NCBI GenBank assembly: GCA_030248065.1
Contig: JASAMV010002541.1
Span: 1-18,842 of the forward strand
Origin: Rhynchonema sp. JSB1_4
Taxonomy: Eukaryota; Nematoda; Chromadorea; Monhysterida; Xyalidae
Length of the DNA stretch: 18,842 nucleotides
Direction: 5' to 3'
A program made the position numbers and the translations under genes. The stretch's first letter is position 1. Every line of letters starts with the position of its first letter. Below are positions 1-10,693 of this stretch, piece after piece. The notes beneath the pieces were generated by a model, which was not told the DNA's origin, searched no databases, and was given only the letters and a program-made list of their open reading frames with translations.

Positions 1-178
1 TTGTGATTGTGTAGAATATGTTTATTTTTTTAAAAAAATATATGCGCAATACGGCTGTGAACGAAATTTTGGCATCTTTTATTGCGCGACGGCCAAACAT
101 CATCTGGGCAAACCTGACGCGCGAAGCGCGCAGTTTACGGACTTATGTACGTGTATGGACTGAAATTCCTGCGACTTC

Positions 179-192
179 GGGGGGGGGGGGGG
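179..192. repeat. Poly-G tract (14 G)
   Basis: An uninterrupted run of 14 G sits in otherwise mixed sequence. A similar 12-G run marks the left part of the element at 10253-11516. Length may be unreliable in any assembly. Confidence 0.8.
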
Positions 193-1330
193 TCGTGGAG
201 CACCTTTTTCCCGAGCGACTTTTACCAAAGGGGGTGGCATGGTCCCTTTGGCCCCAACTGGATCCGGATTTGCGTTTCTGACTACATGGCTAAAATCCTA
301 CGGATCCTAAAATCGCTGTAAGCACGTGATGGCCAGACATGTACATCACCAAAACCAAGACTGGTGTGGAGTTTTGTCCATATAACTTCACGTTTATCGG
401 GCTTTTAGCAACTTTTTCCAAAGGTCATTCCAAACATGTGTATCACTGCAAAGTCTGATGTCTTTACGATGTTTCAAACGTCCTCCGTATAATGTATACG
501 AGGTATATAAAAACGACGAGACCTGTAAAAAAATTCAAGTTTTTGAAAAACGTCACGTCTAGGTGTGCATTCGTGCTTCCTCCGACTCCATACATCTATC
601 CTTTAAAATAATAAAAAATGCGTGACCCATAAAAATCTCCTTCCCATAAAAGACGCGCGCGACCTATTCTGATGATCCAAAACTGCAACTGACGAACTAC
701 TCTGTAAATGGGTGCCGAATTCTCACTTGCTGGAGATGGAAGTTGGTGTATGCTTACATTTTTATTACTTGTTTTCTCGGCCAAATTACAGCTTTGGAAT
801 TTGGAAAGTACAGTATCACTTTAGTCCTATATCCCACAAGTTCATAATGTACTGTATAACTTTATCGATCCTTATTCGATTTCACGTTGGCTGGCAAAAA
901 CACCCATAAAATTAAAGATCACCGAATATGGTTCGAAAATGTGAGGAATGAACTGCACACAACTGAAACCCAAAAGCGCTGTATCCCTAAATCTTTGGTC
1001 TGTCAAGAAGAATAGTCTTTCATCAATCACAAACAGACCAGCAGCCATGCGTATTCCTAGCCAAAATCGGATGAGCTCCGCGGAAATTACATATGTAATT
1101 TTTTGGTTCGCGTAATTGTGTTCTGCGAGTGCGACTGCGCAAAGTGCCAATCAAAGTTAGGTTTAACATCGGTTTTTTCGTAGTTGTTTGTATATTTTTT
1201 GCTTCTTTCTCACTGGCGTCATAAACGTCTTGTGGGGTACATAACATCAGTCAAATGGCTTGAGCGTTGATACTCACATCACAGGGTACTGGTTCCGAGG
1301 ATGGCTCATCTCTGTGTGTACCCAAAAATT

Positions 1331-1607
1331 ATTGAGCCGTATCAACTTTGAAGGCAAACTCATTGGCATGTACTTGGCACATGGATTTGGGTTGAGCACA
1401 GGCAAATTTATTTGGTTGAACTGTATTTTATGATGGAGTTGAATGGAGCACTAATCTCGACCAGCGTAAAAGTTGCTGCCTGCAACAAATAAACGTGTAG
1501 TAAACTGAGCCAACTCTATTGCAAAATACCGCCCAACCAAAATTTGCCCATTCCAAGGCAAAAGTCCATGCCGATGCACTTGCCTTCAAAGATGATGCGG
1601 CCCACTG
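1331..1607. mobile_element. Fold-back (long inverted repeat) element, copy 1
   Basis: The left arm (about 1331-1449, starting ATTGAGCCGTATCAACTTTG) is matched in reverse complement by the right arm (about 1507-1607, ending CAAAGATGATGCGGCCCACT). Shared blocks include TTTGAAGGCAA near the ends and GGAGTTG near the centre. The same arms, including the inner block CACTAAT..CGACCAGCGT, recur in the element at 10030-11568. There is no coding capacity, so this is a non-autonomous element. A target duplication was not resolved. Confidence 0.65.
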
Positions 1608-2404
1608 ATTCATTAGATACGTTTAGTATCCGATTTCGTTATCGAAGGCATTTTCAAAACTTTTACGTAGCTGCAACCCTGGATTACCCACTCGCAAACA
1701 AAATAAACCGGTCTCTATATATTTCATCATGTCTGGTTTTATGTGCTGCTGCTGCTGCTGCTATGGTATGATCACCGGGACTTAAAAAATCCAGTGCGCA
1801 AGAAAGCTGAGCAAACAAGTCACCAAACCACAGCTAACCTGTGTCTGGTGGTAGGCATGTACGTAACTGCGTACAATACGACTTAGCGCGCTGGGGTGCG
1901 TGTGCTTGTCTGTCTCTGCCACACATTACCTTGTGGCGACTTCGGTCCGAAAAACAATGTACCTACTCACTATCTACAGTGCTTCAACATAAGCACTTTT
2001 CGAACAAGTAAGTGCACAACTATACAACTCTAATATTCCCGCACGATATTACGACAAGTGTCGTTTCGTTTGCCGCCCCGTATCACGCCGTTTTTTTTGT
2101 TTTTCCTGCTTCAAGCTTTGTGTCAAGTCATCGGGGAAAAATGACAAAGCACCGACATTTGCAACTGAATTTTTTCGGTTCGGTTGTCGCCTATTACTGG
2201 TTTGGGTTTGGATAAATGCACAACTTGAAGTATCGTTGTTGTTGATTGTGGCGTCAATATGAATGGATCCCCCATGTTTGGAATACACAGTGTAATTTTC
2301 GGATATTTTTTCAGTCCCCTCGATTTTTGCGAAACAAAAGCTTCAAGATCCGCATTCCGGTCAGCCACTCGCCATTTACTAAATGTCTGTGCTTCTTGGA
2401 ATTA

Positions 2405-2624
2405 TATGTTTACATGCATATACTCCGACAATTCTTTTGGGAGAAACTTTTCAACCGCGTTGCCTGATCCGTAAAGCGCATGATGCGTGCACCGGCTATA
2501 TAGCGGTCACGTGACTTCTGTACCCACCCAGTGCACGCATAACGCGCTTTACGGATCAGGCAACGCGGTTGAAAAGGGTAAAAGTTTCTCCCAAAAGAAT
2601 TGCCAGAGTATGTGTACATATACC
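2405..2624. repeat. Long palindrome / fold-back element with ~90-bp arms
   Basis: The left arm (about 2405-2492) and right arm (about 2531-2624) are near-perfect reverse complements. They share AATTCTTTTGGGAGAAACTTT, CAACCGCGTTGCCTGATCCG, TAAAGCGC and GTGCAC. The loop is about 38 bp (2493-2530). The right arm has a small insertion (GGTAAAAG). Apparent open frames on both strands here are mirror shadows of the arms. It is most simply a MITE-like fold-back element. Confidence 0.8.
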
Positions 2625-4247
2625 TGTCTGCGTCCCCAGAAATTCCGCAAACATGGAGGATGACCGCAAAATACGTTAGACGCTATCCTCTCGGCAATCC
2701 GTAACCGGAAACGGTCCCGTTGTCTCGTAAATTTTATGCTGGCGAAATTTTCAGCTTCATACATACAATATGTGTACAAGCACTTTCTTTAATCCTGATT
2801 CGGTTTAATGTTTCCTGGGTCGAGAGAGAACCTGTCAAACCATATAGAAACTGTATAGCATTTGTCGGTGGTGGAAATTGAACATTTCCAGTCTTGACTT
2901 GTGACTCGATGGTATGCACTCTTGAGTGACTGGAATGTCCGAGTGTTGCTTGGTTCTTTTTGTCCGCAGCTTTGTGATTAGATGGCAGTTGTTGGCCCTG
3001 GTTAGTTGTCCAGGATGAAGCACACGAAAATAATTTCATGACAACCTATGAAAAATTTACAATCCTGTGAAGCAGAATACATAATATACTGTACATATTA
3101 CCTACCTCCGTACATATTGAATTTCACTGAAATAACTTCAACCATTGGTCTCTGTTTCAGACGACAATCCGCAGCTTTTCTTTCGTTTGCCATATCAATA
3201 GTGACACAAGCATTGCAAGGAATTACCCCCAAACCATAAATCCACAACAAGAGTGATCTGAAATTTTCGAAACAGTATGGGATCTCAATTTGATTTGCCG
3301 TCAGCGGATGAAACATCAGCATCAGTGAGGTGGTCTTGATGGGTCAGGGTGTCTCTCGTACCATACAGAAACATCGACGAAAGTTGGCGTATGGTTAGTT
3401 TAGTTAGTTAGGGTTGATTCACGTATATGTAGTTGCCTGACGGTGACCCAGTGCACCGGCGTCCGTTGGTCAGGATCTTGTCGGATCAAAGCTGTCTGGT
3501 CCGTCTCTAAGCTTCTGGCTGCTGCTGTGCGGAATTAAGCGTCTCATCGTCAGAACATGAAATGGCCACAAGTGCATCCTAGCAGGCTTCATGTCTTATT
3601 TCCGTGGCAGGTGTGGAGCCCTGCTCTGTTTCTTCCCGTTTCGGATCATGGTGCGCTCCCTAAACCCGGGTATGGGCTCCATTTTTTACTCCACTTTACG
3701 ATTCTCGAGCAAAAGAATTGTTAATGAAAAATTATATGATCATTGTTTGCTTGGTTATGAGCGTGATGCTGCGAACGTGTGCTGAAATGTCATAAGATTC
3801 AGAGATCCAGATGTGATCTTCATCATTATTATTTCATGTTTTTTGTCCCAAGCGCACCGCTGAAGAGTGTATAATAAAATAATAATGTTTTGTTTGGAGC
3901 TCACGTTTCCTTGAGCAAATAGCAAGCATTCGGTATTATTTCACGTCGCATAATCACAAGACAGCGCTAGAAAACCAGGCAGAAACCCGGTTTTATTTCA
4001 TCGAACACAAAAAAACTGCTGCGCATCGCATTTTTTCATAAATCAAACGTGTTGCTGAGAATTTTATTTGCTCAAGCTCCGGTTCAAAATTATTATCTGA
4101 CCATAGAGTCCCTCATAAGAGAGCGTAGTAATATGAGCTGCTGACAGCCTGAAAATGTTGGCGTTTCGGCGACTAAGTTAGTACAGTTTTCTTGATTAGC
4201 GACAGAATTTTTGTTCAATAAAGTTGTTTTGTTCTAATTTTTTTCAG

Positions 4248-6250
4248 AAACCGAGCCCGACGACGACCTAGGGCCGTTGTTCCGCTACAAACCGGGTACA
4301 ATGGCTGATCTGCTGAAAAGCACAAAGTTCTCCAAACGCGAGCTGCAGATGCTGTACCGGGGCTTCAAAGAGGTTCGCACAATATTTTCACATGATGTGC
4401 CGACCTGTGCTAAATGTTTTTTTATGAAGGCGAAAAATTTTACAGCGTGAAGGGAGCAGATAAGACTATTGTTGATGAACTTGATGCATTTCAGTTTGGT
4501 GCGATGTCCCTTGGACGATCATTGACACTGAGCCACTATGATCTCGCATAATCAAGAGAAACACTTTTTTGGACATGATCAGACCACGAAGTTCGGTAGT
4601 CACCAAACCACAAGTGGCTGGCGAGATGTCCTGTATTCCACCTATTTTGCACTATAAATGTTGACATGCATATGACATAACAGCAGCAAATGTCCATGTC
4701 AAATGTCAGTTGCAATCTGAGTGACCGCTCGATAATCACATCCCAGTATATTGTCAGTTTATCTCATATCCCATGTCCTGCATTCCGCAGTTGCGTGATG
4801 TTTCACAAACACATGAAAATTTCAGAGCTGTCCCAGCGGCATCGTCGATATCGATCAATTCAAGGACATCTACGCTCAATTCTTTCCGCGTGGCGGTCGG
4901 TTTTCATTTGTTTGCAAGTTCATTTTTGCCTGACTCATCAAGGTGACCTCTTCAAAATTCTCAGATTCCGGTCGCTATGCCGAACACGTGTTCAACACGT
5001 TCGATGCTGACGCGAATGGGTCGATTAGCTTCGACGTGAGTGGGTGATGTTTCACAACGTGATTCTTCAAAAAAGTTTTTTTCTGATGAAACGCGAATGG
5101 TTATGAGGTCGTTGTCTGGTGCCCGTCTGTGATAACAGGTCGGAAAAACACACAAATGCTGCAGAAATCGCATTCTTGTACCGTACTGCGTCATGGAGTG
5201 TTGTCAAAGTTTCATGGAATATTGTGTGTGGCATAGGAACAATATCACGTTATCATGCTCGTTGTAAGGATGGTGCACGCGCTTCACAATTGATCCTGGG
5301 GTGCGTTGCGCAATGGACATGCTTATACATCACGCAGTTTTGGCCGATGCCGCAGTGAAAGTCCATTTTTTGCATACACAGCAACATGGGCCGTGTCAGC
5401 TTTGACGGCACGCACGCCGCACCACGACTGCAACCATGGCAAGGCAATTATAATTGTGCTCCAAATCAAATTCAACATGTTTATACAATAACAATATTTT
5501 GCCTGATTGCCTCAAAGTTCATGCTGCCCCATGCGTTGCGTGCATAATCTCTGCAAATCACAAGGTTTATTGTCTTCGGTCTGCTTTGGCCCATGCGTTG
5601 ACAATCAGCGTTGACCACTTCGGTCAGCGACTAAACAATCGGCCATTACTTTCACACTGAAGGAGTTCTGCATCGGTCTATCAGTGCTGTCGCGTGGCAC
5701 ATACGATGAGAAAATGATGTGGATTTATCAGCTATACGATGTTGATAAAGATGGCGTTCTGACCAAGGAAGACATTTCTCAGGTGCAGCTTTGGTTTTCG
5801 TTGGGACATTTTTGGTGCACCTGATTTTCATGTTGAATCCTTGTAATTTCAGGTCGTGACGAGCATTTACGCCATGATGGGTCCACACGCGATTCCATTG
5901 ATAACGGCCGACAGCATAAAGGACCACGTCAATTATGTGTTTCTGGTGAGTCAGGTAGTCAGAATATTAATGCAGTACATGTCTGAACCGGGCACGCATG
6001 CACACACGCAGCCTGCAAAGTACTCTTCAGAACAAGACACTAATGTTATTGAAATGGACATTTTTTTTGCAGAAAATGGATACGGACCACGACGGCATGA
6101 TATCGCAACAGGAATTCATCGAAATGGGACAGGTAAATTTTAATTTTTTTTGAAAAAAAAGTAAACATGACTTTATGTTTGCAGCAAAAGGCCATGCAAG
6201 AATCGCTCGCCTGTCTCTTCAACACGAAATTTGCCAAATCTTGCACATGA
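4248..6250 (+). CDS. KChIP/NCS-type EF-hand calcium sensor, seven exons, 5' partial
   Basis: Exons: 4248-4372, 4826-4895, 4965-5035, 5663-5782, 5853-5945, 6073-6132, 6185-6250 (TGA). All phases agree, giving about 201 residues. The first exon holds the KChIP-like lead-in KFSKRELQMLYRGFKE. The next opens with a degenerate EF-hand 1 containing CPSG and IYAQFFPRGD, typical of neuronal calcium sensors. EF2 is DADANGSISFDE, split by an intron before its last E. EF3 is DVDKDGVLTKED, with D instead of E at position 12. EF4 is DTDHDGMISQQE. The spacer IYAMMG and the segment KDHVNYVFLKMD match Kv-channel-interacting proteins better than frequenin. Family members bind calcium and modulate A-type potassium channels. 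The N-terminal, isoform-specific exon is missing, so myristoylation cannot be judged. Acceptors are mostly TTTCAG or TTTGCAG; the exon at 5663 has a weak one (CACTGAAG) but the join restores the family sequence. The intron at 6133-6184 is only 52 bp. Confidence 0.93.
5117..5150. repeat. Short dispersed repeat (pair with 7803-7831)
   Basis: The string GCCCGTCTGTGATAACAGGTCGGAAA in the calcium-sensor intron recurs at 7804 as GCCCGTCTGTGACAACAGGCCGAAA, in the same orientation, in a FAM136A intron. Ends are not defined; it is likely a fragment of an interspersed element. Confidence 0.45.
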
Positions 6251-6552
6251 CAGTTTTTTTGCACAAAAGTGCGTCGTATATATAAATATATTATGATGTT
6301 TTCACTTGTTTGTTTCACACGTTTCCCTCAATGTTCTGCGATAAAATCTACTCTTTTGAATTTTTCAATGCATTTTTGCATAAAAATTGTCCTGACTAGA
6401 CAAAAACCAAACAAATTAACAAAATTGTGCGCAACAATAATGAGTAGAGTAAGTAAGAATCTAACAAATGAGCTAAACATGAACAAAAAACTTACATGAT
6501 TCACAAAACAAGGAATCCAGAACGCACCATAGCTAGACAGCCAACTAATCAT

Positions 6553-6558
6553 AATAAA
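6553..6558 (+). terminator. Candidate poly(A) signal for the calcium-sensor gene
   Basis: AATAAA lies about 300 bp after the TGA at 6248-6250 and about 45 bp before the FAM136A stop on the opposite strand. The two convergent transcripts would therefore end very close together or overlap. Confidence 0.4.
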
Positions 6559-6603
6559 AAACAAAAATCTGTAAAACTAACAAAATAACGACTGAATCAA
6601 GGT

Positions 6604-8272
6604 CTATCTTTTCAAGCTTCTATCAATATTGTCCCTGACCTTTGGCAGTAGCTTAATGTGATCATCGGCACAGCGCGCCACACAGTCATCAAGCATATGC
6701 TGAGCCTGAAAGAGCAAGGCCAGTGCACTGTGCAGGCTCAGATCGGAAGTTCGATTGTAACACTTACATCAGTACTGTTGCCGGCCTCAGCGGGGTATTT
6801 GTCGCGAACTTTATCATGACAATCTTGTGCACAACGCGTTAGACGACCCTGCAACTGGTGACAAAGCTCTGATTTGTAGAATATTGTTCCAAACGAACGA
6901 ATACGGCAAAAACGTAATAATTTTTATTTTGAAGTCGCCATACAATGTTACGCATTGAAATATTTTTACCTTTTTATGCAAGGATACAAGCACCACCGGA
7001 AGTTCCATACACAACCCATAGGCGGAATTTTTGAGCACAATCGTACAGTCGTCAACTCAAGTGGTCGACTCTCTCGTCAACTCAAAACTCAAGCGGCTCA
7101 AAATGAGCGCGAGAACTCATACAAGGGGAGTTGACGGACGACAAACGCTGACGATCTACGTTGACGACAGTAATATAAGCCCAAATTGGTCATCTAACCC
7201 TGCATCCACTAACATGTGGAGGAATATTAACGTGATCGAAAAGTTGTTAGCCGGTCCGCTAAGACAACGTGTGAATTTGTCCCGTTTTTGGATCATGACA
7301 CCCATCCGGGTACGACGAGAAATGCGCAACGCAAAGTAAAAAAAAACTAAAAAAAACAAAAAAATTCCTCCCCCGCGTGAGCCCACCTGCAATGTCATCA
7401 TTTCCTGTTCAATGACCTGTTGAGCGTTAATGACCGGTCGTTGACAGCGTTCAATACAATTCTGTACGTCATCGGTCGAACTGCGCATGTTGTCGCAACA
7501 TTGGGCTGCGCAACGGTGCATGTCACCCTGAAGATCAGGCACTACAACTAGTTATTGGTACATACAGTATCCAACCGTCAGTGCCCACAGTATAATGCAG
7601 CTAAGCCAACTTTAAACCACTTGGACTGCTTGTTTCCATTATTATTGCTGCCAGATTATTGTAACGTATTGATACCAGTGGAGTGTGGCTAACTTGTAGT
7701 TTAATTACCCGTTGCCCTCTGTCGCTGGCTTGCACTTTTGTGCGCAATAAGATCCGCCCGAAGTCCTTTTTAGCCAGAGCTGTTCGCACCGACGAGGCCT
7801 GGCACCTCGCCCGTCTGTGACAACAGGCCGAAACGGGCAAAACTCACCGCTGTTACATTATTCCAGCTACTGAGTGCTTGACAATAGTAAATTACGTTCC
7901 ACTACATGTAACGCGTGCGCCTTTGAGTTTGCGGTCAGTCACGCTCGTTTCCTTATGTACCGACAGCTAAGTTGCTGATCTGCCTGGCTGATGAAACAGG
8001 ACTTAATTGAATCTTCTTCTTTGCAATAGGAATTGCCCGGTGACCATATTCACTGGCGAGATGCACCTTTTTCGGCCCAAACCATCACTGATGGGTATGG
8101 CGACAAAGCCCAAGCTGGCGGAATGCAGCACACAAGTCTCACAGTCACGATTTCAATCACAAAAAGGGCAGCGAACATGCCAAACCTGCATTGTTCGTAA
8201 CGTGCGTTTATCGAGATCCAACATCATCTCCGTGACCGACTCCTGCACCTTCTTTTGACTGTCATGCGCCAT
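6604..8272 (-). CDS. FAM136A: FAM136A homologue, complete, four exons, 136 aa
   Basis: Minus-strand exons in order: 8186-8272 (ATG at 8272), 7387-7527, 6768-6848, 6604-6705 (TAG at 6606-6604). Every intron falls between codons. The protein is 136 aa, close to the roughly 138 aa of the family. It has four CX3C motifs: CAAQC and CIERC in exon 2, CAQDC in exon 3, CVARC in exon 4. These sit in the contexts MHRCAAQCCDN, NCIERCQRP, RLTRCAQDCHDK and LDDCVARCADDH, which match FAM136A. The N-terminus (VQESVTEMM...LRTMQ) also fits. FAM136A proteins are small, mostly helical, mitochondrion-associated proteins of unclear biochemical role; twin CX3C motifs suggest disulfide-stabilised helical hairpins of the intermembrane-space type. 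The start is the first ATG after a possible splice acceptor at 8307. The nearest upstream gene is the PDZ gene on the same strand. No clear AATAAA is seen downstream. Confidence 0.95.
7047..7169. repeat. Imperfect inverted repeat in FAM136A intron 2
   Basis: GTCGTCAACTC occurs near 7048 and its complement near 7128-7142 (GAGTTGACGGACGAC) and 7161-7169 (GTTGACGAC). This may be a small degraded fold-back element. The intron (6849-7386) otherwise shows nothing recognisable. Confidence 0.35.
7528..8185. other. FAM136A intron 1, no gene seen
   Basis: A 658-bp intron bounded by CAG|GTTTGG and CTTCAG|GGT on the minus strand. It contains the short dispersed repeat at 7803-7831. No other feature was found. 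Confidence 0.7.
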
Positions 8273-8306
8273 ACCAGCTGGCAGTGAGATAATTGGGCGG
8301 AATGGA

Positions 8307-8324
8307 CTACAATGACAACAAAAA
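8307..8324 (-). promoter_or_regulatory. Candidate (trans-)splice acceptor upstream of FAM136A
   Basis: On the minus strand TTTTTGTTGTCATTGTAG ends 34 bases before the FAM136A start codon. A good acceptor with no partner donor nearby is what a spliced-leader addition site would look like in a nematode. It could also be an ordinary acceptor for a 5' UTR intron, or chance. Confidence 0.3.
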
Positions 8325-8443
8325 TCAATAAGTTTTAGTTTAGACTTTCGAAGAAAAACTGGAACTATTGCTCCCAGTGGGCGTTTACAACCCTAATACA
8401 ATCGGTAAAAATGAAATATCGAACGAGGCAAGCTTATTTGGCG

Positions 8444-8449
8444 TTTATT
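8444..8449 (-). terminator. Candidate poly(A) signal for the PDZ gene
   Basis: AATAAA on the minus strand lies about 280 bases after the PDZ-gene stop codon (8731-8729) and about 140 bases before the candidate acceptor at 8307. The rest of the 8273-8728 interval has no open frame of note. Confidence 0.4.
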
Positions 8450-8728
8450 TGCATCAATCAACCAACGCTGAGATCACAGATCATTCAAAAATTCTGAAAA
8501 AAGCCGATAGAAACACAAAGCGCATAAAAAGTGACCCATAAAAAAAGCGTTTTTTGCATCAAACAGGGTGACCTTGGATGAATGAATGATTATAATAGCG
8601 ACCAGAGGAATGTAAAACAATGCATGCAATAACAGAACTGACTACAATACAATTTTGAAAAATTTGTAACAAAACTGACAACACATAAAGCCAACCATAA
8701 CAAACAACATTGTAAAATACAATGCATA

Positions 8729-9969
8729 TTATTCCATCAATGTAAACTGTTTATAATGTTTCATGCCCTTTAGTTGGCGTTTCAGCTCGGTTATGAAATC
8801 CTCCGGCTGCACAACCACGGTCAGCTCTTTGCCGCGCGCTTGCAAACGCTGATACGCTTCGCCGTTTTTGCTAAAAATACAGAATCTAATGGAACGAAAG
8901 AGAAAATAAAGTAATCAAAAATAATAACTCATTCACCTGAACATGCTGACTGGTCGACCATTTAGTTCTGTGATCACCCAATGCGAGTGTTTCGTGCATT
9001 TACTGTTCATACCAGCCAGATGTGCATTACTGTGCGGCACAACGCTGTGAATCTGCGAGCACAATTTCGTTATTTTTTGTGAAAACTGTGAAAATGTTGA
9101 AAAAAGTCACAAAAATTAGACGCACGATATTTTTCTTCAAGTCACACACAATACCGACATCTTCCTCCGGCGACTCTTTGCGTATCGAATGCACACGAGC
9201 ATTCGGCAGCCGATGAATAGTTAATTGCACCTGAATGGAAACAAAAAGTAATTTTTATGAGTTTTAAAGAATTAAAAAATTAAAATAATCATTATACTGT
9301 GTACTTCTAAAATAAAACCCGACAAACCAGCGATCCAGGCGTATAGTCATACAGGGCAGGTGTCCACGTGTTGAGTGAGCGTACTTCATGACCATTGACC
9401 CGTAGGATTTTATCGCCAACATGCAACAAACGCAACAGTGACTTGTAACAGGACTCGGTCCAGCCGGCAACCCTGAAAGAAGCATCAATCATGCAAATGA
9501 AGTACCGCCATTCTTAGGAATCAATGTGAGAGCATTTTTCACGGCTGGATTCCTGATTATTCACGCGCAGAACACTTTCTGTGAATGTCCCGAAGTATTT
9601 CGTACGTTTGCATGCAAGAAATCCCTGTTCTGGATGTGACCAAAGTCGGCGCTCAGCGATTTTAAGCCTGACGCAATGAACGTGGCATGAATGTCTTGGT
9701 CGGGATACGCTGCGGAGGCATGTTGATGTTACACACCGGAATAACCACCCTTCAGAGAAGGCCTGCTTTGATGAATTTGAAATCGTGCCAGATCCTGTAC
9801 CAATAGTGTTCAACAACTAAACTCACCACAACCATCCGCCAATCTCCACAAGGGCAACCCCGTCCCTTATATCGTCGAATCGCACATCCACGTTTGTCTG
9901 CCCATCGCGTATCTCTTGTCCCAATTGTATCGCTTGTCGTTCTTTGAGTGACGCACCGACTGTGCATGC
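8729..9969 (-). CDS. Tandem PDZ-domain coding region (five exons); probable 3' part of the PH-domain gene
   Basis: Minus-strand exons: 9827-9969, 9319-9472, 9126-9230, 8937-9052, 8729-8885 (TAA). Phases agree throughout, giving 224 residues. PDZ1 begins at VDVRFDDIRDGVALVEI and contains the classic GDKILRVNGHEV, ending at LVCRVQLTIHR. PDZ2 starts at DVGIVCDLKKN and continues IHSVVPHSNAHLAGM and VITELNGRPVSMF; its usual GD before the VNG strand is replaced (KHSHW), so it is more divergent. The C-terminus is basic and helical (DFITELKRQLKGMKHYKQF), resembling a tail I associate with nematode PDZ proteins, though that is from memory. PDZ domains bind C-terminal peptides and organise membrane-proximal complexes. 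The 5' exon begins at an AATTCAG acceptor in phase 0, which fits the donor at 11581 of the PH-domain gene. The alternative is a separate gene starting at an in-frame ATG at 9987. The 354-bp intron at 9473-9826 shows nothing reliable. Confidence 0.85.
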
Positions 9970-10246
9970 CTGAATTATCAAGATCATGCGGTGCAAGAAG
10001 TCTGTTCCAGCTTCAGATCAAGACTTTAATAGTTGAGCCGCATCAACTTTACGGGCAAGCGCTGCCACTACGGTTGGACTGTGACGTGGCATGGGCAAAT
10101 TTTGTATATCCCCGTATTTTGCGACGGGACACTAATTTTGACCAGCGTGAAAGTTGTTCGCGCGGCAAGGTGGAACAGTCTTATGCTGGTCGAAATTAGT
10201 GCTCCAACTCTATCGCAAAATGTCCGTGAAACAAAGATTGCCTGTG

Positions 10247-10252
10247 CCAAGA
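10247..10252. repeat. Target-site duplication CCAAGA, left copy
   Basis: CCAAGA immediately precedes CTAGGGTTAGAG. The identical hexamer follows the mirrored end at 11517-11522. Confidence 0.8.
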
Positions 10253-10280
10253 CTAGGGTTAGAGGTCGGGGGGGGGGGGT

Positions 10281-10432
10281 ACCCGACACCCGACAGCCGA
10301 CATCTGGAAGTACCCGACACCCGACATCTCAGAAAAAAAGCCGACACCCGACACCCGACAGTTGCAAAAAAAAACCCGACACCCGACATCTAGTTTTTGA
10401 AAAAAACCCGACACCCGACACCTGTTTTTGGA
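10281..10432. repeat. CCCGACA minisatellite-like cluster 1
   Basis: Irregular repeats of CCCGACACCCGACA, separated by A-rich spacers and by CATCT or CAGTT variants, run through this stretch. The same motif appears at 10620-10688 (both orientations) and 11480-11505. Confidence 0.8.
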
Positions 10433-10619
10433 CCAAAACCAGGCAAATTTTTGCTCATTTGCATCATGAGTGCAATTTTTGCCTCAAGTTACTGAATTCA
10501 AGCACTTTCACACGAATTAAACACCAAAATGTCACATTCTACGTCTTCGGAAACATTTGGTTCGAAGAAAATTTTCTGTCAAAATTCGTCTCTCAGCAAT
10601 ACTGATGTTTTGAACCGTA

Positions 10620-10688
10620 AGTGTCGGGTGTCGGCTGTCGGGTCCGAAAAAACCCGACACCCGACATCTGGGGGTACCCGACACCGGT
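10620..10688. repeat. CCCGACA cluster 2, inverted halves
   Basis: The first half reads GTGTCGGGTGTCGGCTGTCGGG and the second CCCGACACCCGACATCTGG, so the motif here faces itself across a short A-rich centre. It could form a hairpin. Confidence 0.7.
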
Positions 10689-10693
10689 ACCGT

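Larger units (their letters stand above)
1..4247. other. Gene-poor stretch upstream of the calcium-sensor exons
   Basis: No exon could be supported here on either strand: the open frames are short and lack recognisable domains or phase-matched splice sites. The first calcium-sensor exon begins with two bases that complete a split codon, so at least one more 5' exon must lie here or beyond the window. Structure that is visible consists of a 14-base G run at 179-192, a TATATAAAA string near 504, a fold-back repeat at 1331-1607, a long palindrome at 2405-2624 and a TAGT-rich patch near 3395-3412. It is most likely intron or intergenic DNA. Confidence 0.6.

Noticed and set aside
2734..3039. 101-codon minus-strand open frame
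   Set aside because: No recognisable domain, no splice context, and composition like surrounding non-coding DNA.
9570..9722. Minus-strand open frame of about 50 codons (AYPDQDIHATFIASGLKSL..) inside the PDZ-gene intron
   Set aside because: It is bounded by stops, has no matching splice phases with the neighbouring exons, and the flanking exons already join in phase.
10253..10262. Internal telomeric repeat
   Set aside because: TAGGGTTAG occurs only once at each end of the element and is explained as its inverted terminus.
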